Assembly (NCBI GenBank): GCA_016800925.1 | Contig: JABCPU010000495.1 | Coordinates: 1-46,111 of the forward strand | Origin: Suillus spraguei | Lineage: Eukaryota > Basidiomycota > Agaricomycetes > Boletales > Suillaceae | Direction of reading: 5' to 3' | DNA: 46,111 nt | In this document: in pieces, positions 32,389-42,374 of the stretch | Numbering within the stretch: the first letter of the stretch is position 1 | How the letters are laid out: the number at the start of each line of letters is the position of its first letter | Notes under the pieces: model-generated | Seen by the model: the letters and a program-made list of their open reading frames with translations, nothing else | Database searches by the model: none | What the model was told of the DNA's origin: nothing | Position numbers and translations under genes: made by a program

Positions 32389-34926
32389 ATTGGAGAAACA
32401 AGGATTTGACGTATTTTCTCCCAATGTATTACTAAGACTTGTACTGCTGTAGGTGAAAGAAAAGAACATTGTATCCCTATCACCCTTCACTCGCATACTC
32501 GCTTAAAATCCATCGACACTACTGCTGTTATCGACTCTGGTGCAGCAGGAACTTCATTTCCAAAGAATTTGTGAAACTCCATCAAATCACACAACAAAAA
32601 CTTAAAACACCATTTCGAGTTACTATGGCGGATGGAACTCTTATCAAAGGAGGGCCGATCACACATTACTGTCTCCTAGTGGTAAAAATTGATGAATGAA
32701 CCATGTATGGAAAGTTCAATATCACTAAACTTGGATGAAGAGATCAAATCCTCCTGGGAATCCTGTGGTTACGCGCCATGAACCCAAGTATAGATTGGGC
32801 CGCCAAAACACTTGTCCTCCCCGAACAACAAAGTCTGACAAAATTAAACTCGACCTAGATACAGATCGGAAGAAGAACGGGTTACCCCCGGCTTTTCATT
32901 GCCACCCCAAAAGATGGCAAAATTCACGACTTCCGAAACCTGTCGTCGCTCCTTCCATTAACATTCCTGACGAATTTATAATTGACAACCCCCTCCACAA
33001 GTAAAACTACCACAGCGTTCCCCATCGCCCATTCATCATGTAGAAAACGAAAGAACAAATCTGAACAGAATTTCGACCACCCCATCGCAACCCATTGAAC
33101 AACGACCAGTTGAAGAGCAACGACAAGGAAAACGGAAACCTGATGATGATCTCAGAGGAAGAGCTCATAATATCCCGAAAGTTGACTAAATACTTCATAC
33201 CACCCAAACTATTACCCCTTTTATCGAAGAAATTCCGATCAGGACGAACCCATTACGACCACAATACCTACTGAGGATGATGAACAATTCAATACGATGC
33301 AGGATGTTTGGCATGCACCGGAAGTACGCAAAATTTCTTCTTACGAGCTCGGAGATGAAGAATTCCTTGTGGAGTATGACATCACGGAATTACCATGAGA
33401 ATCATTGACGAAGTATCCATGGATACACCTCTCACACATGATGGAACCTCTCGACTTGAACAACTCCTAACTACTCCACGATCCAACGACCTCCTCCAAA
33501 ATACAGTAATAAAGCTCAGGAATTTGCCACGGATGAAAAGGAAAAGAAAAAGAAGTCCTTTGAAGAATTAGTCCCGGAATATTTGCACGACTTCGTGGAT
33601 GTCTTTGCTAAAGACAGACTGAACAAACTACCCCCCTAACGCCCTGGTATTGATCATTGGATCGATACTAAACCGGTTTTCATCTCTCGCACGTCTAAGG
33701 TTTACCTGTTATCGGAAAAAGAATGTGCTGCCATCAAAACGTTTATCGATGAAAATGTTGCGAAAGGTTTCATCTCAGAATTGAAGTCACCCCAAGCTAG
33801 TGGCTTCTTCTTTGTAGGAAAGAAGAGTGGAGAATTGTGTCCCTGTCAAGAACACTTTATCCGCTCCCACTCCCTATCTCCCTCGTCACATGCTTTCATA
33901 ACGCACAATTCTTTATGAAAATGGATATCCGGTCTGGTTATAATAATATTCGCATCCATCCCAATGATCACTGGAAAGCAGCATTTACTACAGAATTCGG
34001 CATCTTCGAACCAAATGTCATGTTCTTCGGCCTTTGCAATTCCCCGGCAACCTTCCAAGTGTATATGAATGTACCTTCCAACAAGAAATCAATGAAGGAT
34101 GGATGGTTATTTACATGGACGATATCCTGATCTTCTCCACAAGAATGGCAGAACACTGCGAACGGACTAGACGGGTTTTGATGAAGATATGAAACGAACA
34201 CTTATTCCTGAAACCGGAAAAATGTACCTTCGATGCAAAAGAAGTGGAGTACCTCGGAATGATAATTCGCCCTGGACAAGTGGCTATGGACACCGCCAAA
34301 ACCAAAGGAATCGCCAAATGGCCAATTTCGAAATCAGTAAAAGATGTCTGATCTTTCCTTGGTTTCTGCAACTTCTACCACACATTCATTTCCCATTATT
34401 CCAATATCGTGCGACCCCTTATCGATCTCACAAAGAAGGATACTCCCTTCCTTTCGACAACTCAATGTCAGGACACTTTTCAAGATCTCAAAGAATGCTT
34501 CATCAAACAACCGGTACTTCGCAATCCAGATCCATCCCAGCAATTTGCGGTCACAACTGATGCTTCTCTTGTAGCAACAGGAGGTGTCCTATTTCAAACC
34601 AACGAAAACAGCATTTATCACCCATGCGCCTACTTGTCTCAGTCATTGAAACCAGCAGAGCGCAACTATCAAATTTTCGATCGGGAGTTACTTGCAGTTA
34701 TCTGCACATTGAACGAATGGTGTTACTATCTTGAAGGAAGCGCCCATACTGTCCTCATCTTCACCGATCACAAAAATCTGCTATATTTCCTACCGCACAG
34801 AAGTTAACACGTCAACAAGCTCGCTGGCAATTGACATTGTCACTCTTTGACATTGAATTACATCATGTTGTGGGTACTAAATAGCTGCTCCAGATGCTCT
34901 CTCACAATGCCCGGATCATGATGAGG
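32389..34926 (+). pseudogene. pol of copy D, part 1: protease, RT, RNase H
   Basis: Protease (DSGAAGTS after a deletion), flap-side region with a TGA at 32736-32738, linker, and MQDVWHAPEVRK. RT has a 42-bp deletion at the DYRYINDWTVK site (near 33851) but keeps YMDD at 34112-34123. RNase H keeps Asp (TTDASLVATGG, near 34556) and [10 protein letters not shown], then shifts at 34790. The L3 repeat interrupts just after the PDALS site. Numerous frameshifts; clearly non-coding now. Confidence 0.87.
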
Positions 34927-35871
34927 TGTAGCAAGAAAAGTCATGCTGACCGTCAAAACCCTGTTTTTCAGCAAGTGTCTCATTAACGTCTGCGGTGGCA
35001 ACCGAAGGATTTCCTTATAGCGACAAATAGCCTTTTTGCTCCACTAATGCGGAACCGTTCTTCTTCCCGCGAACCCTTACCGGATCCTCACACCGATGCC
35101 CTCATGTCCTGTCCTATTCTGTCTAGAATCCATTGGTGCGTAGTTACCTCGCTTCTGCTGTGACTAAACCTACGGCAGGAATTACCTTACATCTCAAGGG
35201 GCCGCTGCACGCTGTGCACCTCATAATTAATTACCCGTTTATTTTCTTTCTCGCTACTGGACTCGCATGGTTATTCGTACATGTTCGCATATGTTAAAAA
35301 GGACTGAACATACATACGTCACTCACTTCCCGTTACATCCCTTCACTAGGACTTAGTATTAGAAACGCTCGCTAGTCGCAATCTATTTGCATTGGAACAT
35401 TTTCTGTTTGAACCACACTCATTGATTTAAACCGCCGGTAACTTTACCACTCGAAGTACTGCTGACTTTCAACTTCGCTACTCGTAACGGACCATGGCCA
35501 GTGATCTCGCTGGGTCGCTTTCTCTCTCATCTGCATTCCCGCTCGTATGGAAGTTGCCGCTACCGCTACTGCACCGCTGGTAGTTATAACATTTCATCCC
35601 GCCCAAGCAACTTTGTTCCTGCCCTCGCTAGCTAACATTGCAGCTATCGTTACCCACGCATGTACCGTGACACCGTGCTAGTTACCGCCGCCGCTAATCT
35701 CAGAAATCAGAATCCTAGCAGCCAATTTAGTACTTCATTGTTTCCTTTGCACTAACTTAGAAGGAATTGCTTCTATCTGCAGTCTCTTGGGTCGAACATC
35801 TCACTCACGCCTTTAGTAGGATTAACCACTGCGCTTATACTTAGGCCAGCACTAGTTTCTTCGTTTCCAAC
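34927..35871 (+). repeat. LTR-like repeat, family L3, in pol of copy D
   Basis: Matches 10552-11513 along its whole length but is about 17 nt shorter through scattered 1-nt gaps. It starts TGTAGCAAG and ends TTTCCAAC. GGT precedes GTAGC and follows CCAAC, a possible 3-nt duplication. The flanking pol sequence (GATCATGATGA / TTCTCAGATAATGAAG) is continuous without it. Confidence 0.68.
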
Positions 35872-37370
35872 GGTTCTCAGATAATGAAGACGCCATGCTT
35901 CTCCCTGATTCCCTGTTCATCCAGCTTATCGACAATGATCTACTTGATGTATTGGCAACTTCTGATCCCTTAGATGACCCTGTATTCAAATCGGTGTCGG
36001 ATGCATTAGACAGCGTTTGTCTTCCTCCTATGAAGTCGGCATTGTGCGATTGGAAGATTGATCATGACATACTCTATTTCAGAACCGCGCTTACATTCCC
36101 CCCGCCCATCGCGCTGCCATCCTTAATCGTTATCATGATCATATCACTGCTGGTCATCCTGGTCGTTTCAAAACTGAAGAACTTGTTAAATGGAAGCTTG
36201 GTGGCCCTCTATGGGTGCCTATATCCATAAATATGTTGAGGGTTGCACCTTTGTCAGCAAATGAAGTCAGACACGCATCTGGTCTGCCCTCCCCTTGTAC
36301 CCATCCCTTCCTCCGCTTCCCGCCCTTTTCGCAGATTTCCGTCGACCTGATCACGACCTCCCAGTGTCAGGGGGCTTTGATAGTATCATGGTTGTGGTGG
36401 ACCATGGCCTTACAAAGGGGGTAATTATCATCCCTTGCCTTAAAACCATCAATTCCAAAGGTGTCACCAAATTGTTTTTGAAACACATATATCGCCGATT
36501 TGGACTCCATGACAAAGTCATCTCCAATCGTGGCCCACAGTTCCTATCTCATTTCTCAAAAGAACTTTGCCCAACTCCTCAACTATCCCATCGCTCCATC
36601 TATGGCTTATCACCCCCAGACTGATGGTCAAACTGAGCAGCTTTAATCAAAAATTGGAAACATATTTGCAAATCTACTGCCGCAACAACCTTGGAGATTG
36701 GATAGAACATCTCCCTATCCTGAATTCGTTCACAATCATCGAAACACGATACCCAAAACGCTTCACCATTCTTTCTCATGATGGGATATGAACCCCGCGC
36801 CATTCCCCATTTGATCCCTGATTCTACCGTACCAGCAGCGGAAGATTGAGTCTGATCTCTGCAGAAGATCGAGAGAAGCCATCGCATGCCACATATATGC
36901 TATGCAAATAATGGCAGAATGATCCCGAGGAGATAAGTACCAGCATGGAAGATCAGAGATAAGGTTTGGCTATCTGCTGCTAATCTTAGACTCAAACTCC
37001 CATTGCGAAAACTTGCACCAAAGCGATATGGACCTTTTCTGATCACTAATGTCTTATCACCTATCACGTTCACACTCAAACTCCCTCCACAATGGAAGAT
37101 TCACCCCACTTTCCATGCTTCTATGTTATCGTCCTATAGCGAAACCAACGTACACAGTCCGAACTTCCTCAAACCGCCACCTGATATCATAGAAGAAGAA
37201 GAAGAATACAAAGTAAAAGCAACTCTTTCTCACAAAAGAACCGGCAATCGCTGACGCTATCTTGTTCCTGGAAAGGATACTCATCAGGAGATAATGAATG
37301 GATCCCCGAAAAGAATTTAGCAAACTCTGCAAGGATCTTGACTGCTTATAAGAAACGACATGCCCTTTGA
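35872..37370 (+). pseudogene. pol of copy D, part 2: integrase and chromodomain
   Basis: Connection region (SLFIQLIDNDLLDVL), integrase HHCC remnants (frameshifted near 36090 and 36230), DDE core pieces (SGGFDSIMVVVDHGLTKG; HDKVISNRGPQFL, with Asn replacing the second catalytic-site Asp) and the C-terminal KLAPKRYGPF domain (37003-37254). TGA at 37252-37254 replaces Arg at the chromodomain entry. The chromodomain is frameshifted at LFLERIL. The ancestral stop is TGA 37368-37370, 29 nt before the third ORF. Confidence 0.85.
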
Positions 37371-37399
37371 ATTCGAATCAGTCTCATAAATCATTCAAT

Positions 37400-38869
37400 A
37401 TGACTTCTCCCGTAAACGTCTCTTTCCCACTGATTACATCCACCCTGTCACTGAAGAAACTTATACCACTACCAATCACTATGCCGACCTCATCAGAAAC
37501 ATTGATAGAAACTCCTTCGTCGAAGCCGCCCTCCTCTGCCCAGGACACACAACTGAGATTGAAAAGATCCTTACCAGCAAGGATGCGTTTGTCACCATCC
37601 TCCTTACCAACATCATCCGTACAGCCGCCCTCGTCAAAACTCTATGCTTTGACATTCAAGATGATCACATCCGTCAATGAATCCTACACTGCCAGAAACG
37701 TATTCGCTCTTATGCGTTGCTTCTCCTTCCCAATTCTTTTAAGGCTGATGTTGAAACAGCTATTCACATCGTGGCCAAGCATTGAGCAGGTGTGGCTAGA
37801 CCTCCCTCTCCACAAAGAGATCCACTCCCAATTCCTGCTCCTTCCACCCATGATTCAGGCACTCGTTCTAATATTACTGCCCTTACTGGCTTACTCACTG
37901 CTGTTCAGGAAGCCAATAACACAGCTGACACTATTATGGGAGAGCTTGAAGCAGCAACGGTCGACTCCAGAGAAGCTCAAATATTAGTAGCTCATTTAAT
38001 TAACGCTGTCCAACATTATGAAATGTAACCCACGCCACCCCCAATCGATACTACCACCATGCTTGAGGAAGACACAGAACCTCCTCATCTGTTCACCGAA
38101 TGTCGTGCTACACATGAAAAAGCAGTCATAACGAGCTTGCTGAGATTATCGCGCTCGGGAACACTGTAGTGAAAGAACTCGACAATGAATCTGTCAGAGT
38201 TACTGCACTCCGTCAACAGCTAAAAGAACTTCATATCCACCCTCCTATGGTTATCCCTCACACCCTCGACCCAACTGTCCCCATCCTCGTAGAAGCCTTA
38301 GGGCCTCCAATTTCCTCTGACCCAGGTGAATTGCTAGCCGCAGCCACCGTGACACCAGCACCCTCTATTTACACCATTGATGACAACCAAATCGAGGACA
38401 TCCGTTCTAGCAATGAACGAGCCCTTAGATGCATCACCCGTAAGAGAGGAAAGAAATGTACGTGCTCTACGAGTCCCCATTGCCACATCATTGCTCCCAC
38501 TCCACTTTGGAAAGCACATTCCAACCCGGACGAGAACATGAAATGCCGTGTCTGCGGACAACTCAGGCATCATCAGAAGAATTGTGGAGAGTACCAGTGT
38601 GGAGTATGTTGGTATTGGTTGCCGACTTATTTATCCATTTACTGTCCCCAACGAGTCGGAACCCCTCCTTTTACATTAACCTGGAAGGACGACAGGTTCT
38701 ACAATGCACTTTGTTCCTGGGAATGACAGCTCAACGATGAATGAACTCAAGCAGCAGCTACGTGGGACTCTAAATGACATGCTGGTGTTGAAGAAGCTGC
38801 GTATATGAGGAGTGGTTCAGTTCTTGATGAAGTGATGATCCCATTTATTATGCTAACCAGGATGAGTAA
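37400..38869 (+). pseudogene. Third ORF of copy D
   Basis: ATG 37400 (MTSPVNVS), then a 1-nt deletion near 37424 moves the true frame. Segments in the true frame include SYALLLLPNSFKADVETAIHIVA, ARPPSPQRDPLPIPAP and NITALTGLLTAVQEANN. The C-terminal part (38169-38726) is open and holds the knuckle CRVCGQLRHHQKNC, then CGVCWYWLPTYLSIYC (the His of the second motif is Tyr here) and FTLTWKDDRFYNAL. TAA 38867-38869 lies in the hairpin. Comparison with copy C gives good amino-acid conservation across the two subfamilies. Confidence 0.78.
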
Positions 38870-38884
38870 AGCTGGTGACTTTAC
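38866..38884 (+). promoter_or_regulatory. Hairpin at the third-ORF stop, copy D
   Basis: GTAAAGCTGGTGACTTTAC: the outer 6 bp of the stem pair; the inner two positions are changed (C-A mismatch, T-G wobble) relative to copy A. Confidence 0.5.
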
Positions 38885-38901
38885 ATGTAAAACGGGGGTA
38901 A

Positions 38902-39373
38902 TGTTACAATCATACGTGCCCCTATTCATTTTCCATCTCCTTTACTTTGTATATTACGTAATGTGACTCTAACTCATATACTCAATGCATCTGTACTATA
39001 GTAGCCTTCCTCCTTTGAATACGCACTTACATTCTCACATCTCTCTTGGTCCATGCGCACATATTGGCTTATTTAAGCATGTTGTATTATGCTTGTATAC
39101 TTTACTTTAATCTTACTGGGTTTTACCTGGAATATCCTTCGCTTAGGTCCCCAACCTAAGTCGTCTGAATCATCTCTAAGTCTAAGCACTCCTTGGTCTT
39201 AGTCTCTGTTCTACCGATTGTCTTAGAGTTGCAACTCTTCGACCGAACTCTTGATCCTACTTGGAATCCTTCCTAAGTAGTAGTCTTCGTTCACTTTTGA
39301 ATGTAGTCAAACTTCCCAGCAGACCGTCTGTGTCTTATCACTGTCACTGGTGACGCCACCCCAGTTCATAACA
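38902..39373 (+). repeat. 3' LTR of copy D
   Basis: 472 bp, TGTTACAATC to GTTCATAACA, preceded by the polypurine tract AAAACGGGGGTAA. The third ORF of copy A resumes at its right side after the TSD GCAAA. Confidence 0.93.
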
Positions 39374-39738
39374 GCAAACTCCAATCCTAACGAGAACATG
39401 AAATGCCGCATCTGCGGACTACTTGGGCATTGCCAGAAGAATTGTGCAGAGTACCAGTGTGGGGTTTGTCAGTATTGGTCGCTGACCCATTTATCCATTT
39501 ACTGTCCCCAACGAGTCAGAACTCCTCCCTTTACATTAACTTGGAAGGACAACAGATTCTACAACATGCTTCATTCTTGGGAACAACAGCTTGACGATGA
39601 ATGAACTCGAGCAGCGGCTAGGCAGGATTCTAAACAATGTGCTGGTGTTAAAGAAGCCGCATATATGATGAGTGGTTCAGTTCTTGACGAAGACTACGAG
39701 TTTAGCGACGATCTCATCTATTATGCTAATCAGGATGA

Positions 39739-39757
39739 GTAAAGTCAGTGACTTTAC
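39739..39757 (+). promoter_or_regulatory. Conserved hairpin at the third-ORF stop, copy A
   Basis: GTAAAGTC-AGT-GACTTTAC, an 8-bp perfect stem with a 3-nt loop; TAA stop 39740-39742 is in the 5' arm. The two outer pairs are G-C and T-A, versus T-A and G-C in copy C. Confidence 0.65.
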
Positions 39758-39774
39758 GTGTAAAACGGGGGTAA

Positions 39775-40245
39775 TGTTACAATCATATGTGCCCCTATTC
39801 ATTTTTCGTCTCCTTTATCTTGTATATTATGTAACATGACTCTGACTCATATGCTCAACACATCTGTACTATAGTAGCCTTCCTTCTTTGGATATGCACT
39901 TACATTCTCACGTCTCTCCTGGTCCATGCGCACATATTGGCTTATTTAAGCATGTTGTATTATGCTTGTATACTTTACTTTAATCTTACTGGGTTTTACC
40001 TGGAATATCCTTCACTTAGGTCTCCAACCTAAGTCATCTGAATTGTCTCTAAGTCTAAGCACTCCTTAGCCTTAGTCTCTATTCTACCAATCATCTTAGA
40101 GTCACGGCTCTTAGATCAAATCCTTGATCCTACACGGAACACTTCCAAGTAGTAGTCCTCATTCTCTTTTGAATGTAGTTGAACTTCCCAGCAGACTGGC
40201 TGTGTCTTATCACTGTCGCTGGTGATGCCACCCCAGTTCATAACA
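39775..40245 (+). repeat. 3' LTR of copy A
   Basis: 471 bp, TGTTACAATC to GTTCATAACA. Polypurine tract AAAACGGGGG at 39762-39771. TSD GTCTG follows at 40246-40250. Confidence 0.93.
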
Positions 40246-40250
40246 GTCTG

Positions 40251-40755
40251 GCAATATCTGGTTCAATCTCACAGTTTAAACCACCTGCTTACGAAGGTTC
40301 AGTCTCACATTAATTTTGAAAAATTCGATGATACAAGTAACATTAGGTACCACTCCAAGTACCATGCATTGCCTGCAGTCTTCCTTACAGTGCCTGAAGC
40401 ACATTGCCGACACGATACTTTGATGATGTGTTTGATGTGACATTGACACAGGACTTTCAATCAAAGCACATGATGGACATCTCAATTAGCATAGGCAAGT
40501 GTCTGTCAAGTAGGAATGAAGTGCGTTTTGCCATAGCAAATAGCATGTGAAAATTGAACTTCACATTTTGTGTCACACAACCAAGAGTCAACAGAAGACA
40601 TCTTCAATGAATATAAAATATTCCAGCTTCCGCACCAGGCGCGTTATTTTACCGATTAGTGCGTGATGAAATGACCTGGTACCCATACTCGGTAGTAACT
40701 ATCAGGTTTGTCTGGATATTTATGCACCTGCATTGCACTTCGTTGGCTCTGGCTA
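40251..40755. other. unassigned DNA between copy A and the Tc1 element
   Basis: The right flank of copy A. Joined to 2460-2470 it carries a 66-codon frame to about 40440, without a recognised family. Nothing here resembles the gypsy pol sequence found on the other side of the Tc1 element, so the two Tc1 flanks do not belong together. Confidence 0.55.
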
Positions 40756-40967
40756 CAGTGGCTCAAAAAACTGTCCGCATGTTTTGATATTTTTCACTAT
40801 CTATGATATTGTGTGAGAATGAACAAATTCCTCAAGGACATACTTATACCACATTGTAGTATGGCTTCAGGGCTTTTATTTGAGCCCTACACCGTGGGAA
40901 TCGGCGGAGATATGGTGGAGATATAAGGCTTATAAAATGATGACTCATGTGGACAGTTTTTTGAGTG
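40756..40967 (+). repeat. Left terminal inverted repeat of the Tc1 element
   Basis: 212 bp. Outer motif CTCAAAAAACTGTCCGCATG; near the inner end the same motif returns inverted (CATGTGGACAGTTTTTTGAG, 40946-40965). The repeat is therefore itself bounded by inverted copies of the presumed transposase-binding site. Confidence 0.9.
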
Positions 40968-41115
40968 TATATTAAAACTATATAAATCATTATTTATGAC
41001 ACCATAAAAATCATGCCACTATTATATAAATTATAAAGTGGTGTCATTATGTTATTTTATGACTATATCTAACTATATAAACCAGAATATCTCATGTATC
41101 ATAGTCATAATCACC

Positions 41116-42105
41116 ATGAAAGCCATCTCCTCTGCTCAAAGAGATAATATCCTCTCTCTGTCTTATGCTGGCCTCTCTGCTCGCCAAATTTCCTCTAGAA
41201 CTGGAGTATGCAAGTCCACTGTGGCCAAGTTCATCAAAGAAAGCCACCCAGACAAGGAAAACTCTTGTGGAGGACATCCATCCAAGCTTACCTCTACTGA
41301 CAAAAGGGCTATTATCCAACATATCACTACAGGAAAGGCTGATAATGCTGTCCAAGCCACCCATTATATCAATTCCACCATCACTACCCCTGTCTCTTCA
41401 CAAACTGTGAGGAATGTTCTCAAGGCAGCTCATCTCAAGGCAGTAACAAAGAAGAAAAAGCCTCTTCTCTCCATCAAACATAGGCAGAGAAGACTAGCCT
41501 TTGCCTTAGCTCATCAACACTGGACTGTAGAGGACTGGAAGCGTGTTATATGGTCAGATGAGACCAAAATCAATAGGATTGGGTCAGATGGGAAGGTGTA
41601 TGTATGGAAAAAGAAGGGAGATGGCCTAACAGACAGAGAGGTTAATGGGACTGTCAAGTTTGGAGGAGGTTCTTTAATGGTATGGGGCTGTATGGGATGG
41701 AATGGTGTGGGAATGCTTGCTGAGGTTGAGGGGAAGATGAATGCTGAGCAGTATGTGGACATTTTAAATGACCACTTGCTGCCCAGCTTGGCAGAATCAG
41801 GGATTGATGAAGAAGATATCATTTTCCAACAGGATAATGATCCCAAGCACACATCCAGAAGAGCTAGGGAATGGTTTGAAGAACATAACATCAATGTTCT
41901 TGACTGGCCAGCACAGTCTCCTGATGTCAATGTCATTGAACATCTCTGGGGAACACTCAAGAAAAAGCTTCAAGCCTATGAAAACCCCCCTAAAGGAGTA
42001 TGGGAGCTTTGGGAGAGAGTAGCAGTGGAATGGGGGAAGATCACAGCTGAGGATTGCCAGAAATTAATTGAGAGTATGCCTAGAAGGATAGAGGCAGTAA
42101 TTTAA
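41116..42105 (+). CDS. Tc1-type (DD34E) transposase, intact, 329 aa
   Basis: Catalyses cut-and-paste transposition at TA sites, in the nucleus. The start is taken at ATG 41116 (TCACCATGA context, MKAISSAQRDN); upstream in-frame ATGs at 41038 and 41059 would add an unconserved extension. Residues 1-110 hold paired helix-turn-helix DNA-binding domains (LSARQISSRTGVCKSTVAKF about 20-39; SSQTVRNVLKAAHL about 94-107) followed by a Lys-rich nuclear-localisation-like KKKK. The catalytic triad is D148 (WSDETK), D240 (QQDNDPKHTS) and E275 (VNVIEHLWGT), with 34 residues between the last two, typical of Tc1. GGGSLMVWGC (183-192) is a family hallmark. The length is usual for the family. No stop or frameshift, in sharp contrast to every retroelement gene around it, so it is likely young and possibly active. 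Confidence 0.95.
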   Translation: MKAISSAQRDNILSLSYAGLSARQISSRTGVCKSTVAKFIKESHPDKENSCGGHPSKLTSTDKRAIIQHITTGKADNAVQATHYINSTITTPVSSQTVRNVLKAAHLKAVTKKKKPLLSIKHRQRRLAFALAHQHWTVEDWKRVIWSDETKINRIGSDGKVYVWKKKGDGLTDREVNGTVKFGGGSLMVWGCMGWNGVGMLAEVEGKMNAEQYVDILNDHLLPSLAESGIDEEDIIFQQDNDPKHTSRRAREWFEEHNINVLDWPAQSPDVNVIEHLWGTLKKKLQAYENPPKGVWELWERVAVEWGKITAEDCQKLIESMPRRIEAVI

Positions 42106-42160
42106 GCCAAGGGAGGTCATACAAAATACTAGAATACCTGGTTATTACTGTAAAATACTT

Positions 42161-42372
42161 GAGTCAAAAAACTGTCCGCATGAGTCACCATTTTGTGAGC
42201 CTTGTATCTCCACCATATCTCCACCGATTCCCACGGTGTAGGGCTCAAATGAAAGCCCTGAAGCCATACTACAATGTGGTATAAGCATGTTTTTGAGGCA
42301 TTTGTTTGTTCTCACACAATATTATAGATAGTAAAAAATGCCAAAACATGCGGACAGTTTTTTGAGCCACTG
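42161..42372 (-). repeat. Right terminal inverted repeat of the Tc1 element
   Basis: 212 bp, the reverse complement of the left repeat with scattered differences. Inner motif GTCAAAAAACTGTCCGCATG at 42163-42182, outer motif CATGCGGACAGTTTTTTGAG at 42349-42368. Confidence 0.9.
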
Positions 42373-42374
42373 TA

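Larger units (their letters stand above)
30957..39373 (+). mobile_element. Copy D: L1 gypsy element, subfamily I, heavily decayed
   Basis: Inserted in the third ORF of copy A with exact TSD GCAAA (30952-30956 and 39374-39378). 8.4 kb, or about 7.5 kb without the L3 repeat at 34927-35871. LTRs, primer site, gag, pol, third ORF, hairpin and polypurine tract are all in order. It carries many more single-base deletions than the other copies, in every ORF and also in the L3 repeat nested in it. Confidence 0.92.
11992..39742 (+). pseudogene. Third ORF of copy A, split by copies B and D
   Basis: Three pieces: 11992-12127 (MTSPTNASFPTTYIHPVTE start), 29957-30956, and 39374-39742. Joined at the two target duplications they give the same layout as the 1.46-kb third ORF of copy C: helical N-terminus, Pro-rich linker, coiled-coil-like stretch, zinc knuckle CRICGLLGHCQKNC, a second CX2CX6HX4C motif (CGVCQYW...HLSIYC), the FTLTWKDNRFYN block and an acidic tail. 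There are stops in the middle piece (for example TGA near 30404) and at 39602. The terminal TAA is at 39740-39742, inside the 5' arm of a hairpin. Function unknown; two zinc-binding motifs suggest nucleic-acid binding. Confidence 0.8.
2471..40245 (+). mobile_element. Copy A: Ty3/gypsy chromovirus, outermost host of the nest
   Basis: Order on the plus strand: 5' LTR (2471-3420), self-primer site, gag, pol (protease, RT, RNase H, integrase, chromodomain), third ORF, hairpin, polypurine tract, 3' LTR (39775-40245). The TSD is GTCTG. Removing all later insertions leaves about 7.5 kb, the size of its relatives. Later insertions are the L1 solo LTR 2672-3147, L2 4225-5189, L5 6384-7968, L3 10552-11513, copy B 12128-29956 and copy D 30957-39373. 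The order of insertion is inferred from who interrupts whom. The element is inactive, with stops and frameshifts in every ORF. It groups with copy D (subfamily I) by its LTR and third-ORF sequence. Confidence 0.92.
40756..42372 (+). mobile_element. Intact Tc1/mariner-type DNA transposon
   Basis: 1617 bp starting CAGTGGCTCAAAAAACTG and ending with its reverse complement, flanked by TA (40754-40755 and 42373-42374), the Tc1/mariner target duplication. Terminal inverted repeats are 212 bp. One uninterrupted transposase gene of the DD34E class fills the centre. Left flank: unassigned DNA. Right flank: gypsy copy E, RNase H region. Confidence 0.95.

Noticed and set aside
41038..41115. Upstream in-frame start for the Tc1 transposase
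   Set aside because: The extra 26 residues are hydrophobic and unlike the family; the ATG at 41116 has the better context and matches the usual N-terminus.
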